Shown: positions 46,981 to 57,959 of the stretch, one piece after another
How the letters are laid out: every line of letters begins with the position of its first letter
Numbering within the stretch: the stretch's first letter is position 1
Assembly: GCA_026182355.1 (NCBI GenBank)
Contig: JAPFBL010000036.1
Location: 992,001-1,056,000, forward strand
Source: Hermatobates lingyangjiaoensis
Lineage: Eukaryota > Arthropoda > Insecta > Hemiptera > Hermatobatidae
Direction: 5' to 3'
Length of the DNA stretch: 64,000 nucleotides
The notes under the pieces: model-generated
Seen by the model: only the letters and a program-made list of their open reading frames with translations
Told to the model about the DNA's origin: nothing
The model's database searches: none
Translations under genes and position numbers: made by a program

Positions 46981-48346
46981 ACGGTAGATTTTATGTTTAA
47001 AATCATAAATAAATTATACATCATAATTTATAACCCCTATTATAATTTTTAGTGATTACATTGTTCTTATAATGACATGAGCATCCCTAAGAATTATAAG
47101 AGTATTTCATTGTTCTAAAATAGGTAATTCATTTTACTTTAATAAATAAAGAACTGTAAAGTGATATTTTTATGAAAATTAAATCTTAAATCTCTCTGTA
47201 TTATTTTGCAACAAGACTAAATGAAAGTTTCTTATTTTCAGAACATAAATGTCAACATTCAACTTTAGAAAACGTTTTTAAGCAGAAGTATGTTATAAAT
47301 ATTATGCAATTTGTGTATATGTGTTGACATTTTCACGGTTAGTTTACTTTCTAGTGGTTATGTGCAGAGAGTAAACTTGATTAATTCTGAGTCAGCAAAA
47401 CTAAATGCAAATCCAGCCCCTTTATCCACTTTCAATCGACACACTAAACGACATTCGAACATTTTGTGTCATTTGTCATATTTAGCCAACTTTATCAGTT
47501 TTGGTCTTATAGAACGATTTATTTATAGTTTCTATAATTATATTTATATTTTAAATAACGACCCAAAATAAGGAGAAAAAAATCTAAATTAATATGAATT
47601 TGTTACCTGATGGTAACCTTAAAGAGTGCTGTATTATTGAATTATTAGTAAGTTAGCCCCTAATTCTTGGTCAAACATTTTTCAGGCAATTTTTTGGGTT
47701 TCCAGGAACTGTAAAGATAAATTTTCAGTGTATATGTGACAATTTATTTGTATTAAAAATCAATTTTTAATCAAAATCAGTGAGTTTTTTACTATATATT
47801 TTGAGTAGCAACAAAGGTACTTCTATTCTTGAAAAAAAAAACGCAGTGTTTAATGCTGTAAAATTTTTTAATAACTTCTTTGATAACCTGTAGAGTGCAA
47901 GATGGTGGAAATCAGTGAAGACTTTTATTTGACTTTACCTAGTTCATAAATTTTAACATAATATATCAAACTATCGTTATATTTCCTTTTAAAAAATGTC
48001 ATAACCACCCGACATTTATAATATAAAAAACTATAATCACTTCATGTTTACTAACTGACTCTACAGATAAATGAAGGAAAATCATGTGATCCAGAGTAGC
48101 ACCCGATTTGCAATAATGTAAAGGGTGAGCTACAGTTAGAAAATAAATGAAATTCTGTTTACAGTTTTATTTATTGCAAAATAAATATTAATTAAATAGT
48201 ACAGGGCTTCTAACGAGTATTTACATTTTACAAAAGTTAGACAACTCTTTAAGAGGTATTTAAAATGTCCTTCATTTCCAATATATATCTGACTTTTCTC
48301 CACCTGTTTTGAAATACATCTTGAAGAGTCTGAGGTGATTTGGATG
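46981..48346. other. Intron 4, no feature seen
   Basis: AT-rich. The frame 47311-47571 shows no domain. Confidence 0.4.
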
Positions 48347-48354
48347 ATGTAAAG

Positions 48355-48845
48355 CAGGCATGGGCAACTTGCGGCCCGTGGGCAACATGAGGCCCAACAC
48401 GTGTTTTTGTGCGGCCCGCGGAGATTACTGGAATCCTATCTTAATATTAAAAATTCTTTTGCTTTTTGTTTATTAACAAAAGCTCACCGAGACTTTTAGA
48501 AGGAAATTACAAAAATAGAGAGAGAGAGAGAGAGAGCTCTATAGCAATAAATGTTTTAGTTCCTTTTCTTATATGACGCAATAATCTTTTTGAGATTGGG
48601 TTGTTATAATTGATTACCATAATGCAATTATAAGATGAATAATAATTTTGATTATAAGAACAATAAAAAGTTAAATAATCATTGACACATTAATAAAACG
48701 CACCGTATGTATTTCTATATATTTTAAAATACATTATATATATCAGATGTATGTATCGACATACCTCAGAAATTACCATGCGGCCCGCGGTCTTTTGGAA
48801 ATTATATAATGCGGCCCCCAGTTCACAAAAGGTTGCCCATGCCTG
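48355..48845. mobile_element. hAT-type MITE with perfect 8-bp TSD
   Basis: 491 bp. The left end is CAGGCATGGGCAACTTGCGG. The right end, read inverted, is CAGGCATGGGCAACCTTTTG. Target duplications atgtaaag lie at 48347-48354 and 48846-48853. Both ends are rich in GCGGCCC. The interior has a (GA)n tract at about 48517-48536 and no coding capacity. Confidence 0.95.
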
Positions 48846-48853
48846 ATGTAAAG

Positions 48854-49182
48854 GTTTATGAAGCGTCTTTTAGCATATAAAAGATTTTCGATCGTTCCAC
48901 ATTGATCCTTTGCTTAGTCTCAACAAAAATATTTGGCTTTATTAAAGCAGGTGACTTTTGTAGTAAAAGTACCTTTGAAATAGTTCAATATCTTAAAACT
49001 CTTTTTTTCGCACAACGATACATGTAGTGCCATCGTGTTGGGGTAAGTGAGGGCTATAGCTCCCTCCATTTTGCTGAAAGTATATATTATTACTTTTCTC
49101 TTTCAAGAGTTCGTCCACCTATGGAAAGGCATATTTGACCAATATCACTTGGTGTTGATTGAATTGAATTTACGATCATTTC
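48854..49182. other. Intron 4 spacer
   Basis: No feature recognised. Confidence 0.4.
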
Positions 49183-50886
49183 AAGGGATCTGTTGCTCTA
49201 CGTTAACCTACTTTTGGTTGGGTTAGTTGCCTACTTTTGTAGGAAAGTAGGAAAGTGCTCGATTGTCTTTTTGTATGACGCAAACGTCTTTGATAGATTA
49301 TGGAATTATGGGCTGCTTTGAAAACTTAAGAGGACCTCCCCTCCTTACCATCTCATCAAGCAATCCTACCTCAACCCATTTAGATAATTCATGGAATGTC
49401 CACTTTTTCTATGCACCTAATTAGGCAAGTGAACCTTAAAGAAGTATATTTAGACCAATTCCTTATTTTCTCAGCATCTGAAAGTTGAGCGTTAATTTAT
49501 AAGGTCAACTGGGTTATCATCCATTGTAACCGGAAATATCGAAACAACAGTACCAATATTTATGTGGTATAGTATATTAGTCAGATCTCTGTGACGATAA
49601 GGTAAACCCAGACTTCACTGTACTATTTGTAAACGGATATCTACTTTTCTTGAAGACGGTAGCTAGAGAGTCGAATATAAGTCACTTATGACGCTTTTAA
49701 ACCTTGCTCCCGTGCATCTCATTGTACCAACCCAGAGAACCTGTAACCACGACTTTGTCGTGACACACTTACACCGTGATGTTTAAAGGATAAAACTGCA
49801 GCTTTCCTAGTTTCTATTTTATTCAAAAAAGGGCAAAATAAAGTTTTAATCTCTAATATATTATCAATCATTGTGACAAGTCATGCTTCATCTTCTCCAA
49901 TCACTGCTAAAATTGTGTCCGTGCATGCAGGAGGGAAGAGCAATCACTTAAGCCAGAGGCACCTCAAAGATGTTGACCTAGCTGTTCCTCTGCCAAATTC
50001 TGCACTTTCTGTAAAAGCTAAGAAGGATTATAGCTCTCATGCGCCAAATCAACAACAATTTTTTGAATTCGGATGAGTTCCATAAGAGCGTAGGTCACAA
50101 TTAATTGCCTCTTCAATCGTACATTTATCAGTATCGAGTGAGTTCACTAAAATATCGCCCATCCATTACAGACTCACCTATTGGGTCAAGCATATAGTTG
50201 TTTTTTCCAACATTTGATGTGATGCCATTAGACATCTGTAACCATTTTTTTTTTTTTCAAAACAGAAGAAGCCTGACAATCACTCCATCGACGGCATGTG
50301 AAACAGAAGACCAGATTTCAATGCGTTGATATTATCAGCCATAATAAAAAACAGATATAATTATTAAATATAAGAAATCATTAAGATAATTTTTAAGATA
50401 AGTACTATAAATATCACAATGTCTATTTGATTATCAATATTATGTAACAAATGGTTGGGTTTGGAATTAAACATTGAATGCAAGTATTGGTAGTGGGAAT
50501 AGATTTGCTTCTCTTAAGAAACACCATTCATTTAATTACTTTTTTAAGCAAAATAATGTTCTATTGTTATAATTTTTTATAAAATTTATATAAAACGATT
50601 GTTCTAGAAACAATCTTACTAAAATTAAAGGATCATATTCTGAACGGCTAAACTTCTTTTAAAGACATAAAAACTCTTCTTTGATAACAACTTACCTTGA
50701 AAGACTCAGGAAAAATTCTATGTTACGTTTATTGTTGATTCTGGACAGTTGTGTTAAACATTTTCAATCGTAAGCTTATTCAAATTAAACCACCAATGTA
50801 ATAGCTTATAGTTTTTCAATGAAGATATGTCATACCTCCCGTATGACACTAACGGTATAAGGGATCTGTTGCTCTACGTTAACCTA
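49183..50886. repeat. Segment bounded by 28-bp perfect direct repeats
   Basis: The 28 bp starting aagggatctgttgctctacg occur exactly at 49183-49210 and 50859-50886. The sequence between is less AT-rich in its first half. It has a 67-codon frame (49873-50076, starting MTSHASSSPITAKIVSVHAG) without recognised domain. Either an unknown element left a duplication or the two motifs belong to one dispersed repeat. Confidence 0.4.
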
Positions 50887-50950
50887 AGGTATCGAAACCT
50901 TAGGTTAATAATTTAATTTAATAATTATTAACTATTATTAAATTAAATTT
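50881..50950. repeat. Two adjacent inverted repeats
   Basis: aacctaaggt/accttaggtt (10 bp, perfect, loop 6) starts at 50881. aatttaatttaataat/attattaaattaaatt (16 bp, perfect, short loop) follows at about 50911-50949. Confidence 0.75.
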
Positions 50951-51158
50951 TTACTTTTACATTAAGATTTTTTTAAATAAGACTCAATCTCAGCATGAAA
51001 AGGTTCATTTAAATCTGGTATAAATATTTATTATTACATATATTTTACAAAAGTTTGTAAAACAAATAAAAGAACAAAACACTTACTGAGATCAAGACTG
51101 TGATACGTGGTCGGTTGCGTGTCTGAGTGCTGACTGTCAAACAGGTAATCCATTAGAC

Positions 51159-51615
51159 CAGTGATACTCAACCACTGTGCCGCCTCCTTCTTCAAGTGTG
51201 CCGCCAAATTTTATGGATGCATACAGTAAAATAGCGGATGACACTTTTGTGTATGCATTGAGAAGAAATATAGAAAGCAGAACGAAATATAGATCTAGAT
51301 TCTAGATCATGAAATGAGAGTAGCATTATCGTTTTTACCCCCAAATATAAATGAAGTCAAAAAAAAACACCAACCTCAAATTTCACATTAAACTTAGTTT
51401 GTAATTTATTATTAAATAAACATTTTTTTTAGTTGTAATGCTATTTTTTTATATTCTATTGAAAATTATTATCGTCTACTATTTTTACAAAACATATCGT
51501 ATTATAGGTATAACAGTGAATTAACTATCTTTTTTAACGTATCTAATTGTCAGTGTGTCGCCAAGTTTTTAACTATTAAACGTGTGCCGTGACGAAAAAA
51601 GGTTGAGAATGACTG
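51159..51615. mobile_element. hAT-type MITE with perfect 8-bp TSD
   Basis: 457 bp. The left end is CAGTGATACTCAACCACTGT. The right end, read inverted, is CAGTCATTCTCAACCTTTTT. Target duplications cattagac lie at 51151-51158 and 51616-51623. Both ends contain GTGTGCCG-type motifs. The reading frame 51582-51764 crosses its end and is not a gene. Confidence 0.95.
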
Positions 51616-51623
51616 CATTAGAC

Positions 51624-52930
51624 CAATCCATGTTTTACCACAAGCAAGGATGGAATAACCGTGATGCAAAGGGAAGGAGACGTATATCAAGACAAAATAA
51701 AGCAAAGCGTAATCATAGAAAGTTAATAGTGAATTTATTTACCCTATACATATGTTTCATCTAAAAGTAGAGAGGTATAATCTGTTTCAATAATTTTACA
51801 CTATTAGAATTGTCAATATGAGACGAAAACGTAAAAATCCTACATATAATAATCACCTATATTGTTTGGATCTTTTGGAATTCTTTGTACTAACTTATAA
51901 AAGTGTTCGTATACCAGAATTAAGCGCAACATATTTATAAGACATTATAATATATTTACTAAAATTTTTATATTTTTTAAATGAGATTTAATTTTATGTG
52001 TAAAAAGTACAATATACTCAGTACTATTAACGCCAATATGATGGGATCGCAAACATTTCTGATATTTAAGGTGATTGAGTTATTTTTACGGAAATATATA
52101 AATCCTTTATTGCTTTATTGTACTGATTACATACTCTAAGTATGACATAATATATAATATCAGTACATGTTTTACATTCCGAACCAATATACTTTAGAGA
52201 TATATTTTTTCATCTCAACATACAAGAGCTCACTTCGTCTATATAAAGCATACTGATCATAAGGAAAAATAATTTTCTGAGGTTCTGAGATCTCTTGAAA
52301 ACATTTCTGATGCTATCGGCCTGCATGTGGATTCTCTGAATGTGCAACGAAAATATTTTAAATATTCACAAGTATCACCATTTGAGAAATCGTAATAACA
52401 TTGAGTAGACATATAGTTCTCGGTATAGTAATGAATCAAATTGTATTTACGTAATTTTAAATCATGAGAAAGATACATGAATACTTTTTTTTTATGTCAA
52501 AACAGATACTAAATCGAGCCCACTCTTCTGATGATTCTACAAACTTTAAATTGTGTATTATGTATTACTTTAACTTGAGTATTGACCTATAGAATATTCT
52601 CACAGGGAATATTACACTAAAAATTGAAACCATTAAATTCCAGTTAACTTTTCGATTAAACATCAAATTTAACGAATTAAATGAAACGAATTAAACATTT
52701 CGTTTCAACATTGATTAAAAATTACAGTTAACTATAGAACTATTGAATGTTTGTTATCACAGACAAAACGAATAAAAGGACATTAAAATAAATGATTCCA
52801 TTAAATTGATTGGCTATAAGTTTGATAATACTTTTACTAACGAGTTTGACAATATGTTTGTTTAATTGTAGTAAAGATACGTGTAGCTTACCTTAATTGT
52901 TTTACAAATCTCTATCACATGAAGCTAAGA
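51624..52930. other. Intron 4, no feature seen
   Basis: AT-rich. The frame 52257-52478 (minus) has no recognisable motif. Confidence 0.35.
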
Positions 52931-52932
52931 AT

Positions 52933-53045
52933 GGGTCATAGCTCTGTGGGCCGAGCGCTCTCCTGTGAAGAAGAGCCTTCCTTTCGTCAGCCCATTATTC
53001 AAATTCAATATCGCCAGCTCTCTTCAAAAAAACTTTTGCCTTCCT
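52933..53045 (+). mobile_element. tRNA-derived SINE head
   Basis: gggtcatagctctgtgggcc has a box A (TAGCTCTGTGG) and tattcaaattc near 53000 is a box B. Their spacing, about 55 bp, is near that of a tRNA. The acceptor stem does not close, so this is a SINE head rather than a working tRNA gene. The body is short or decayed. Confidence 0.55.
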
Positions 53046-53489
53046 TTTACTAAAGGTCATACATTTGCTTTCTAAATACCACTTATATTTCATATATATG
53101 CACTTCCTTTACACTTGGCTATTAAATCCATATTTATAATCATATTTGGTGATTTTTCACCAAAAAAGAAAATAATACATAATTCTTTTAATATTATTAT
53201 TATACTAAATATAATACTTTATTTACGTTTAAAGTGTAAAAGTGCCAACTTCTGAACTGATTAGTCTTAAAACTTTGAATTTAACATTATACTTATTGGG
53301 TATTTCAAAATAAGTATGACAATTAATATGTTGTAGGATTAAATTTTTGCAAGCCTATCAAATTATCTGATATAAACACTGAATAAATGGAAAAATGAAA
53401 TTGATTTTATTTAAAATGTCTATATTGATAAAATTATCATTGGAATTTTCTTATGTCATAAGTATGTTTACCTTTTTACTGTCCTCTGC
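53046..53489. other. Intron 4, AT-rich, no feature seen
   Basis: No coding or repeat signal recognised. Confidence 0.35.
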
Positions 53490-53596
53490 CTAAAGTATAG
53501 TAATTATGAAAAATCTTGTTATGAAATTTTGATGGGTTTACAAGTTTTGATATCCCAAAAGTTCTTTTTTGCCTTTTTTTCGATGATGTGTGTTTG

Positions 53597-53600
<4 letters not shown>
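53490..53600 (-). repeat. 3'-end fragment of the TTTACTATAAGTA family
   Basis: Inverted: 'aaagtatagtaattatgaaa', 'tttgatgggtttacaagttt' and 'cgatgatgtgtgtttg' in family order. It runs into a (TA)n tract at about 53600-53630. Confidence 0.65.
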
Positions 53601-53630
<30 letters not shown>

Positions 53631-53631
53631 C

Positions 53632-53900
53632 AAAACTAAAGTTTATCGGAACTTGGTCCGAAACATATTAGTGATTATGTTAATTCAGTGCAAGATTTAG
53701 TTGTAAATGACAGTCCTTTTCATAGAGAAATGGAGAAAGTGGTAAACCGGTTTAAGCAAAGTATATTGAACATTAAAATCAAGGTTACAATTTGGCATAT
53801 TGATAATATTAATAGGACTATTAGAAATTGTAATGAAAAGGCAAATGAAAAATTACCAAATATACTGACCGAGTCTCGATAAACATTAGTTTTGTTTCTA
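53632..53900. mobile_element. Element with ~30-bp inverted ends, possibly Penelope-related
   Basis: The left end, caaaactaaagtttatcgga followed by acttggtccg, pairs with the inverted right end near 53866-53895 at about 24 of 30 positions. An open frame inside (53688-53882 and slightly upstream) reads QDLVVNDSPFHREMEKVVNR, FKQSILNIKIKVTIWHIDNI and NRTIRNCNEKANEKLP. This faintly resembles the region ahead of the reverse transcriptase in Penelope-like proteins, but I cannot confirm it. A related end lies at 63245-63295. Confidence 0.45.
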
Positions 53901-53940
53901 TTCCACGGTCGAAACTTTTATCAATATTTATATATATAGG

Positions 53941-54057
53941 AGCAGCAGTTTGCTTCTCAACGCGAGTACTTCGCACTTCTTCCCGATGACGACAGATGGA
54001 AATATCGAAGTGATTTCTGTAGTGACTTTCTGTTTTCTTTCCTATGTGTTAAAGTTT

Positions 54058-54058
<1 letters not shown>
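53941..54058 (+). repeat. Degenerate hammerhead-like motif
   Basis: CCGATGA (53983-53989), an extra C, a weak stem and GAAATATCGAAG (GAAA at 53999-54002). GAAG pairs with CTTC ahead of the core. It is followed by a (TA)n tract (about 54059-54098). Same subfamily as 4036 and 17646. Confidence 0.55.
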
Positions 54059-54102
<44 letters not shown>

Positions 54103-54103
<1 letters not shown>

Positions 54104-54312
54104 ATGATCAAACCACAATAAGAAATGGGAAAACAAGACTAAGATCTTTCAACCGTAACAAGCGGTCTTCGTCAGAGTCAAAAACCCAACTGAGGGTTTT
54201 TGACTCTGACGAAGACCGCTTGTTACGGTTGAAAGATCTTAGTCTTGGTTTCCCATTTCTTATTGTGGTTTGATCATTGATTGTTATTTCACGTGTTTAT
54301 GTGAAATCTTTT
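54103..54312. repeat. Near-perfect foldback of two hammerhead-like units
   Basis: Arms 54103-54187 and 54194-54278 (85 nt) are reverse complements at 84 positions around a 6-nt centre. Each arm carries one core. On minus these are CTGACGA (54169-54175) and GAAA (54147-54150); on plus, CTGACGA (54206-54212) and GAAA (54231-54234). Stem II is GACCG/CGGTT with an extra A before it, stem III is the palindrome AAGATCTT, and stem I is GACT/AGTC. (TA)n tracts flank both sides. Confidence 0.8.
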
Positions 54313-54360
54313 TATATATAATATATATATAAATATAAATAAATATATAATATATATATA

Positions 54361-54495
54361 TATATAAAGATTTCACATAAACACGTGAAATAACAATCAA
54401 TGATCAAACCACAATAAGAAAATAGGAAAACATTTCCCGTTTTCCCATTTTCTTATTGTGTTTTGATCATTGATATATATATATATATATATATT
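54361..54495. repeat. Second, shorter foldback of the same family
   Basis: Arms 54396-54431 and 54439-54474 are nearly complementary. They contain the 'gatcaaaccacaataagaa' half of the unit but not the hammerhead-like core. A (TA)n tract follows. Confidence 0.75.
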
Positions 54496-54514
54496 GAAAA
54501 AGACGAGCCAATCC

Positions 54515-55000
54515 CTGTTGCGTATTACTTTGGACACTTCTTATTGGTTGTGGGTGTTTTTTCGTTAAACACGTTTCTCCTTAGCACACTCCGTCTGCTT
54601 GGCCGCCTCAGCCTTCACTCCAGGAGAGGGCTCGCAGTCCCTACTTAATTTTCCAATAGAGTTGGATGAAGGTCTTGGCGTCCTGGCTTGGAAGTTTACC
54701 TCGTCGAACTCGGTGTTTACTATGGGCTTAGTGGATTTCATTAGATACTGGTTGTTGGTGTTTTCTGTAGATTCTATTGTTGTGGGTGTATGTAGAACCT
54801 TTCCTCGTACGCTTGGCCGTATCCGCCGTCCTTCCTGGAGAGGGCTCACAGTCCCTACTTTAATTTCACAGAGGGCAGGAATGGCATAGGCGTCCTCACG
54901 CAGAAGAGTTCCTCGTAAGAATCTGATCCGGGCTATGGGCATTATGAGTTGAAGTTTGAGTGTGTGTGGCGTTTGTCGTTAGACCCTTTTCTGCAGTGTT
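54515..55000 (-). pseudogene. Unidentified mobile-element coding remnant
   Basis: The longest minus frame, 54565-54942, encodes 125 residues including NFQARTPRPSSNSIGKLSRD and CEPSPGVKAEAAKQ. The DNA is distinctly richer in G+C than its surroundings. It contains two diverged copies of one block ('agagggctc(g/a)cagtccctact' at about 54626 and 54841). It lies directly after the (TA)n/foldback cluster, so a Penelope-like terminal region is plausible, but no domain proves it. Confidence 0.45.
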
Positions 55001-56505
55001 TTCTTGAAGAATGCGTGGCGCCTTCCTCGTCCCGTTGCACGAGGTCTATGTATAATGACCGTTATATTTTTTTTAAACCCGATATAGTTCTTAGTAAGTT
55101 ACTCAGGATACTTGAATATGTTATCCTGACGTATGGTCAAAAGTGTAAATCTGTTACCATTCGACAAAGAATTTTTGTCAAGTTTACCACACGTTACTTA
55201 CAGACAAAGTAAAATTAAACCATGGAACAAAATATAATTTAGCTTTTTTATACAACTAGAGAAGTAGCTGAATATAGCTAATCAAATATGGTAGGTCGTT
55301 GGGCGAAAATTGAAATAGAAAGTGGTAAGTAGATGATAGGTCCCTGTCTGACTATTGGATCAGAAAGTGAGCATAGAAGGTAACTGGGAGTGTAACAGAC
55401 ATTGTGTTTGACAGTGGACGAAAGCATTCCATTAGTCATGTCCCCATCTAGGTCTCTCTCACTTCTCTACTTGCGACTACTCTCAATAGAACAAAAGCAG
55501 TACCTAATTAATGTGCTCAAATCAGTATATTCCAGAGAAATACAACTCTGCACACACTGATATTCTTATTTTTTTAGTATTAATTCTCTAAAACTGTATT
55601 GAAAAAAAATCTATCATGAATTTTATTATTATTTTATTGGTACAACTATAATATTATACAAAGGTTTCACAGAAAAAAATTTAACAATTCATTCAATTTG
55701 TTACATTCGTTAAAGATGTTGAAAGATACATAATTTAATCGATTTTGAACTGCAAAAAATATCAGTTCATATAAAAATACTGGAGGATTTTACATTTACA
55801 TAAGTATAAGTAAACTTATCGATCCCACTGAGAATCTATTTAATGACTTCATTTATATTTCTTTAGTTTACTCGATTGTGTGAACTGAAACGAATGGTAG
55901 TCATCGTTATAACTTAGTTATAACATGTCACTATCTGACATGTGTGTGAAGCTAATAATATTGATGGAACCTAAAATTTGTGTTCATTAATGTAATATAT
56001 CTTCTTCCAATAATCTTAATGTAAGAAAGTATATTGTATAATATATATTAATAATAAGGTAAAATTAATATGAAATGGTCCTTTGTTGGCTAGTAATGGA
56101 GTCAGTTAAAAGTAATAATAGTTTACTTAATTATGTTTTATTATTGACTCTGGTAATGTAATTTGTGGCTGCTGAAAATTTAGGGAGTTGAGACAAAATT
56201 AAGGGATGATACGAAGGTAAGGGAAGAGGAAACTGTTTAACACGTGAGCAGTTTATTCTACCCACAAAATAAACAAAGATGACAGAAAAATTAATTACCA
56301 TTTAAAAGGAGTCAATAGTTGCTGAAAAGAAAGAAATAGTACAGTTTTGAGTTGTGATTAAAAGTTTTAAAAGTAGACGTAATTTTCCGATTATTAACAT
56401 TACCTAAAGATTAGTTTCTTAAAAAAATGAGTGTTACTATTGATCAATAAAGGATAAAAAAAATATATATTTTTTTAATCACTTCATATTATTTTCAATA
56501 TAGTA
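55001..56505. other. Intron 4, no feature recognised
   Basis: The frame 54949-55212 (plus) has no motif. The remainder is AT-rich. Confidence 0.35.
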
Positions 56506-56509
56506 AAAA

Positions 56510-56690
56510 GCTTTTCTGCCCTGTAATTTAGCAAAAAACTATTCAGCTCATTCTCTAAAAGTGTTATTTTAGGCTGTAATTTCATTACGATCCATCAAAC
56601 GGTTTGACTTGTATCGCGGTCACAAGTTTGTAGAATCAATCTTATGTCAAAATTTATACATTTTATTGAAATACTGGCCTCATATTTTCA
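56510..56690 (+). repeat. Internal fragment of the TTTACTATAAGTA family
   Basis: Shares 'cattacgatccatcaaacgg', 'gacttgtatcg' and 'ttttattgaaa' in order with the 1.6-kb family. Confidence 0.6.
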
Positions 56691-57755
56691 TTAAAAAAAT
56701 CCTAAAGTATTTTGTAGTTACAATCTCTAAATGTTATCTGTACCCTGTGATATTGTTGAAATACATCTACGACATGTGAGTATGATATTAATACGTGCGT
56801 AAGTGATGCTTTAGATGTCTAGAGATGACAAGTGTTAAATGTACCATACGCTTCAAAGAAAACGCAAAATTTTCTTTGTTTATTAGGAAAGCCGGAATAA
56901 ACTCTATATAAATATCAAATAAAGCATTTTCGTTTTGCTAAAGTAACGTGTTTTTAGTTATTCGTAACAGCTGTGGGCAACCCTCCACCGTTCGCCTACC
57001 TCTGGTACATTTTGTAATCTCTGAAATGGTACAGCAACTTATTTTCTTCTCCAATATTTCGAATTTTACAAATTGAGACTAAAGGCTTAGCTATGGTTCC
57101 AAGTAGACCTCTTACCTTGTAAGTCCGCAGCCAACATTCTGTCAAATTGTTCTGGCACACAAAATATAATTTTAAATTGACTGAATGCATTGTCTGTATG
57201 GCATATTATTGACAGGTTACTTATCATTATACTCGAAATCATTTTTCAAGGGGTATCTTTAAGAAAATTTTCTTATTTTTTTTTATCTCCTCTAGTTATT
57301 GATGATATTGAAACGCACAATTCTTGATGCAATTTTCTAAAGAAAGGTAATTTTAATAAGTATAATTACTTATTACTGGCGTAATAATATTTCTGTTATC
57401 TTGCATTTATACAAGTACTCACTGAACTGTAAATGTGTTATGTTTTAACCAAAAATACTCTACTGCTATATTTTTATTTCATTTTTAACTTTCTTTATTT
57501 TTATCATTCGCAGTCTACAATGGTTGCAAATATTGGCTAAAGGAAACAAATTTGACAATATATACATCACTTAGTATGTTTCATTCATGAACTGGGAATA
57601 TCAATGCTAACTGGTAAGAGCAGGTTCGTTTTCTTTTTATCATTGTTAGAAAACAATCACTTTGGTGATTTATAAAATATCTCAACTAAAAGTTCAAGAA
57701 AAAAATTCAAGATTTTAATAAAAGCACGGCTTTGAAATAACTATTCTTATTTCAG
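56691..57755. other. Intron 4, 3' part
   Basis: No repeat recognised. The minus frame 56996-57190 contains an exon-like piece with a GTAAGA-type donor, but no protein family is apparent. Confidence 0.35.
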
Positions 57756-57838
57756 ATGCAGTGAAGAAACGCAAGTCCTTTGGAGAAGACATTGCCAAGA
57801 CACACTCGACTTGTCCACCCCACTGTAGCCTCATCTAA
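57756..57838 (+). CDS. ANKDD1-like: ANKDD1-like gene, terminal exon
   Basis: Acceptor ttatttcag|AT (57755/57756) continues phase 1 from 45990. It encodes DAVKKRKSFGEDIAKTHSTC then PPHCSLI and stops at TAA 57836-57838. The junction KKLA-DAVKKRKS completes the last death-domain helix (usually LA-x-VR/K). The C-terminus is unusual: two cysteines and a final CSLI fit the C-a-a-X prenylation pattern, suggesting membrane attachment if real. The 3' UTR follows with AATAAA at 57929. Confidence 0.85.
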
Positions 57839-57928
57839 GGAATTGTTAATTATCCCCATGTCCATTTGAAATTTCCCATGAAATTTATTTATTACACATT
57901 TCTAAAAGTATAACTACTTTTTGCTTTC

Positions 57929-57934
57929 AATAAA
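57929..57934 (+). promoter_or_regulatory. Polyadenylation signal AATAAA
   Basis: Canonical AATAAA 91 bp after the ANKDD1-like stop codon. A GT-rich stretch (agtggggcacc) begins a few bases downstream. No closer AATAAA was seen. Confidence 0.65.
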
Positions 57935-57959
57935 AGTGGGGCACCATAGTAATTGGATT

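Noticed and set aside
52933..53010. Functional tRNA gene
   Set aside because: Box A and box B are present but the acceptor and anticodon arms do not close; better read as a SINE head.
53632..53900. Small host gene with 64-codon frame
   Set aside because: The frame lies between inverted terminal repeats next to a (TA)n tract, so a mobile element is more likely.
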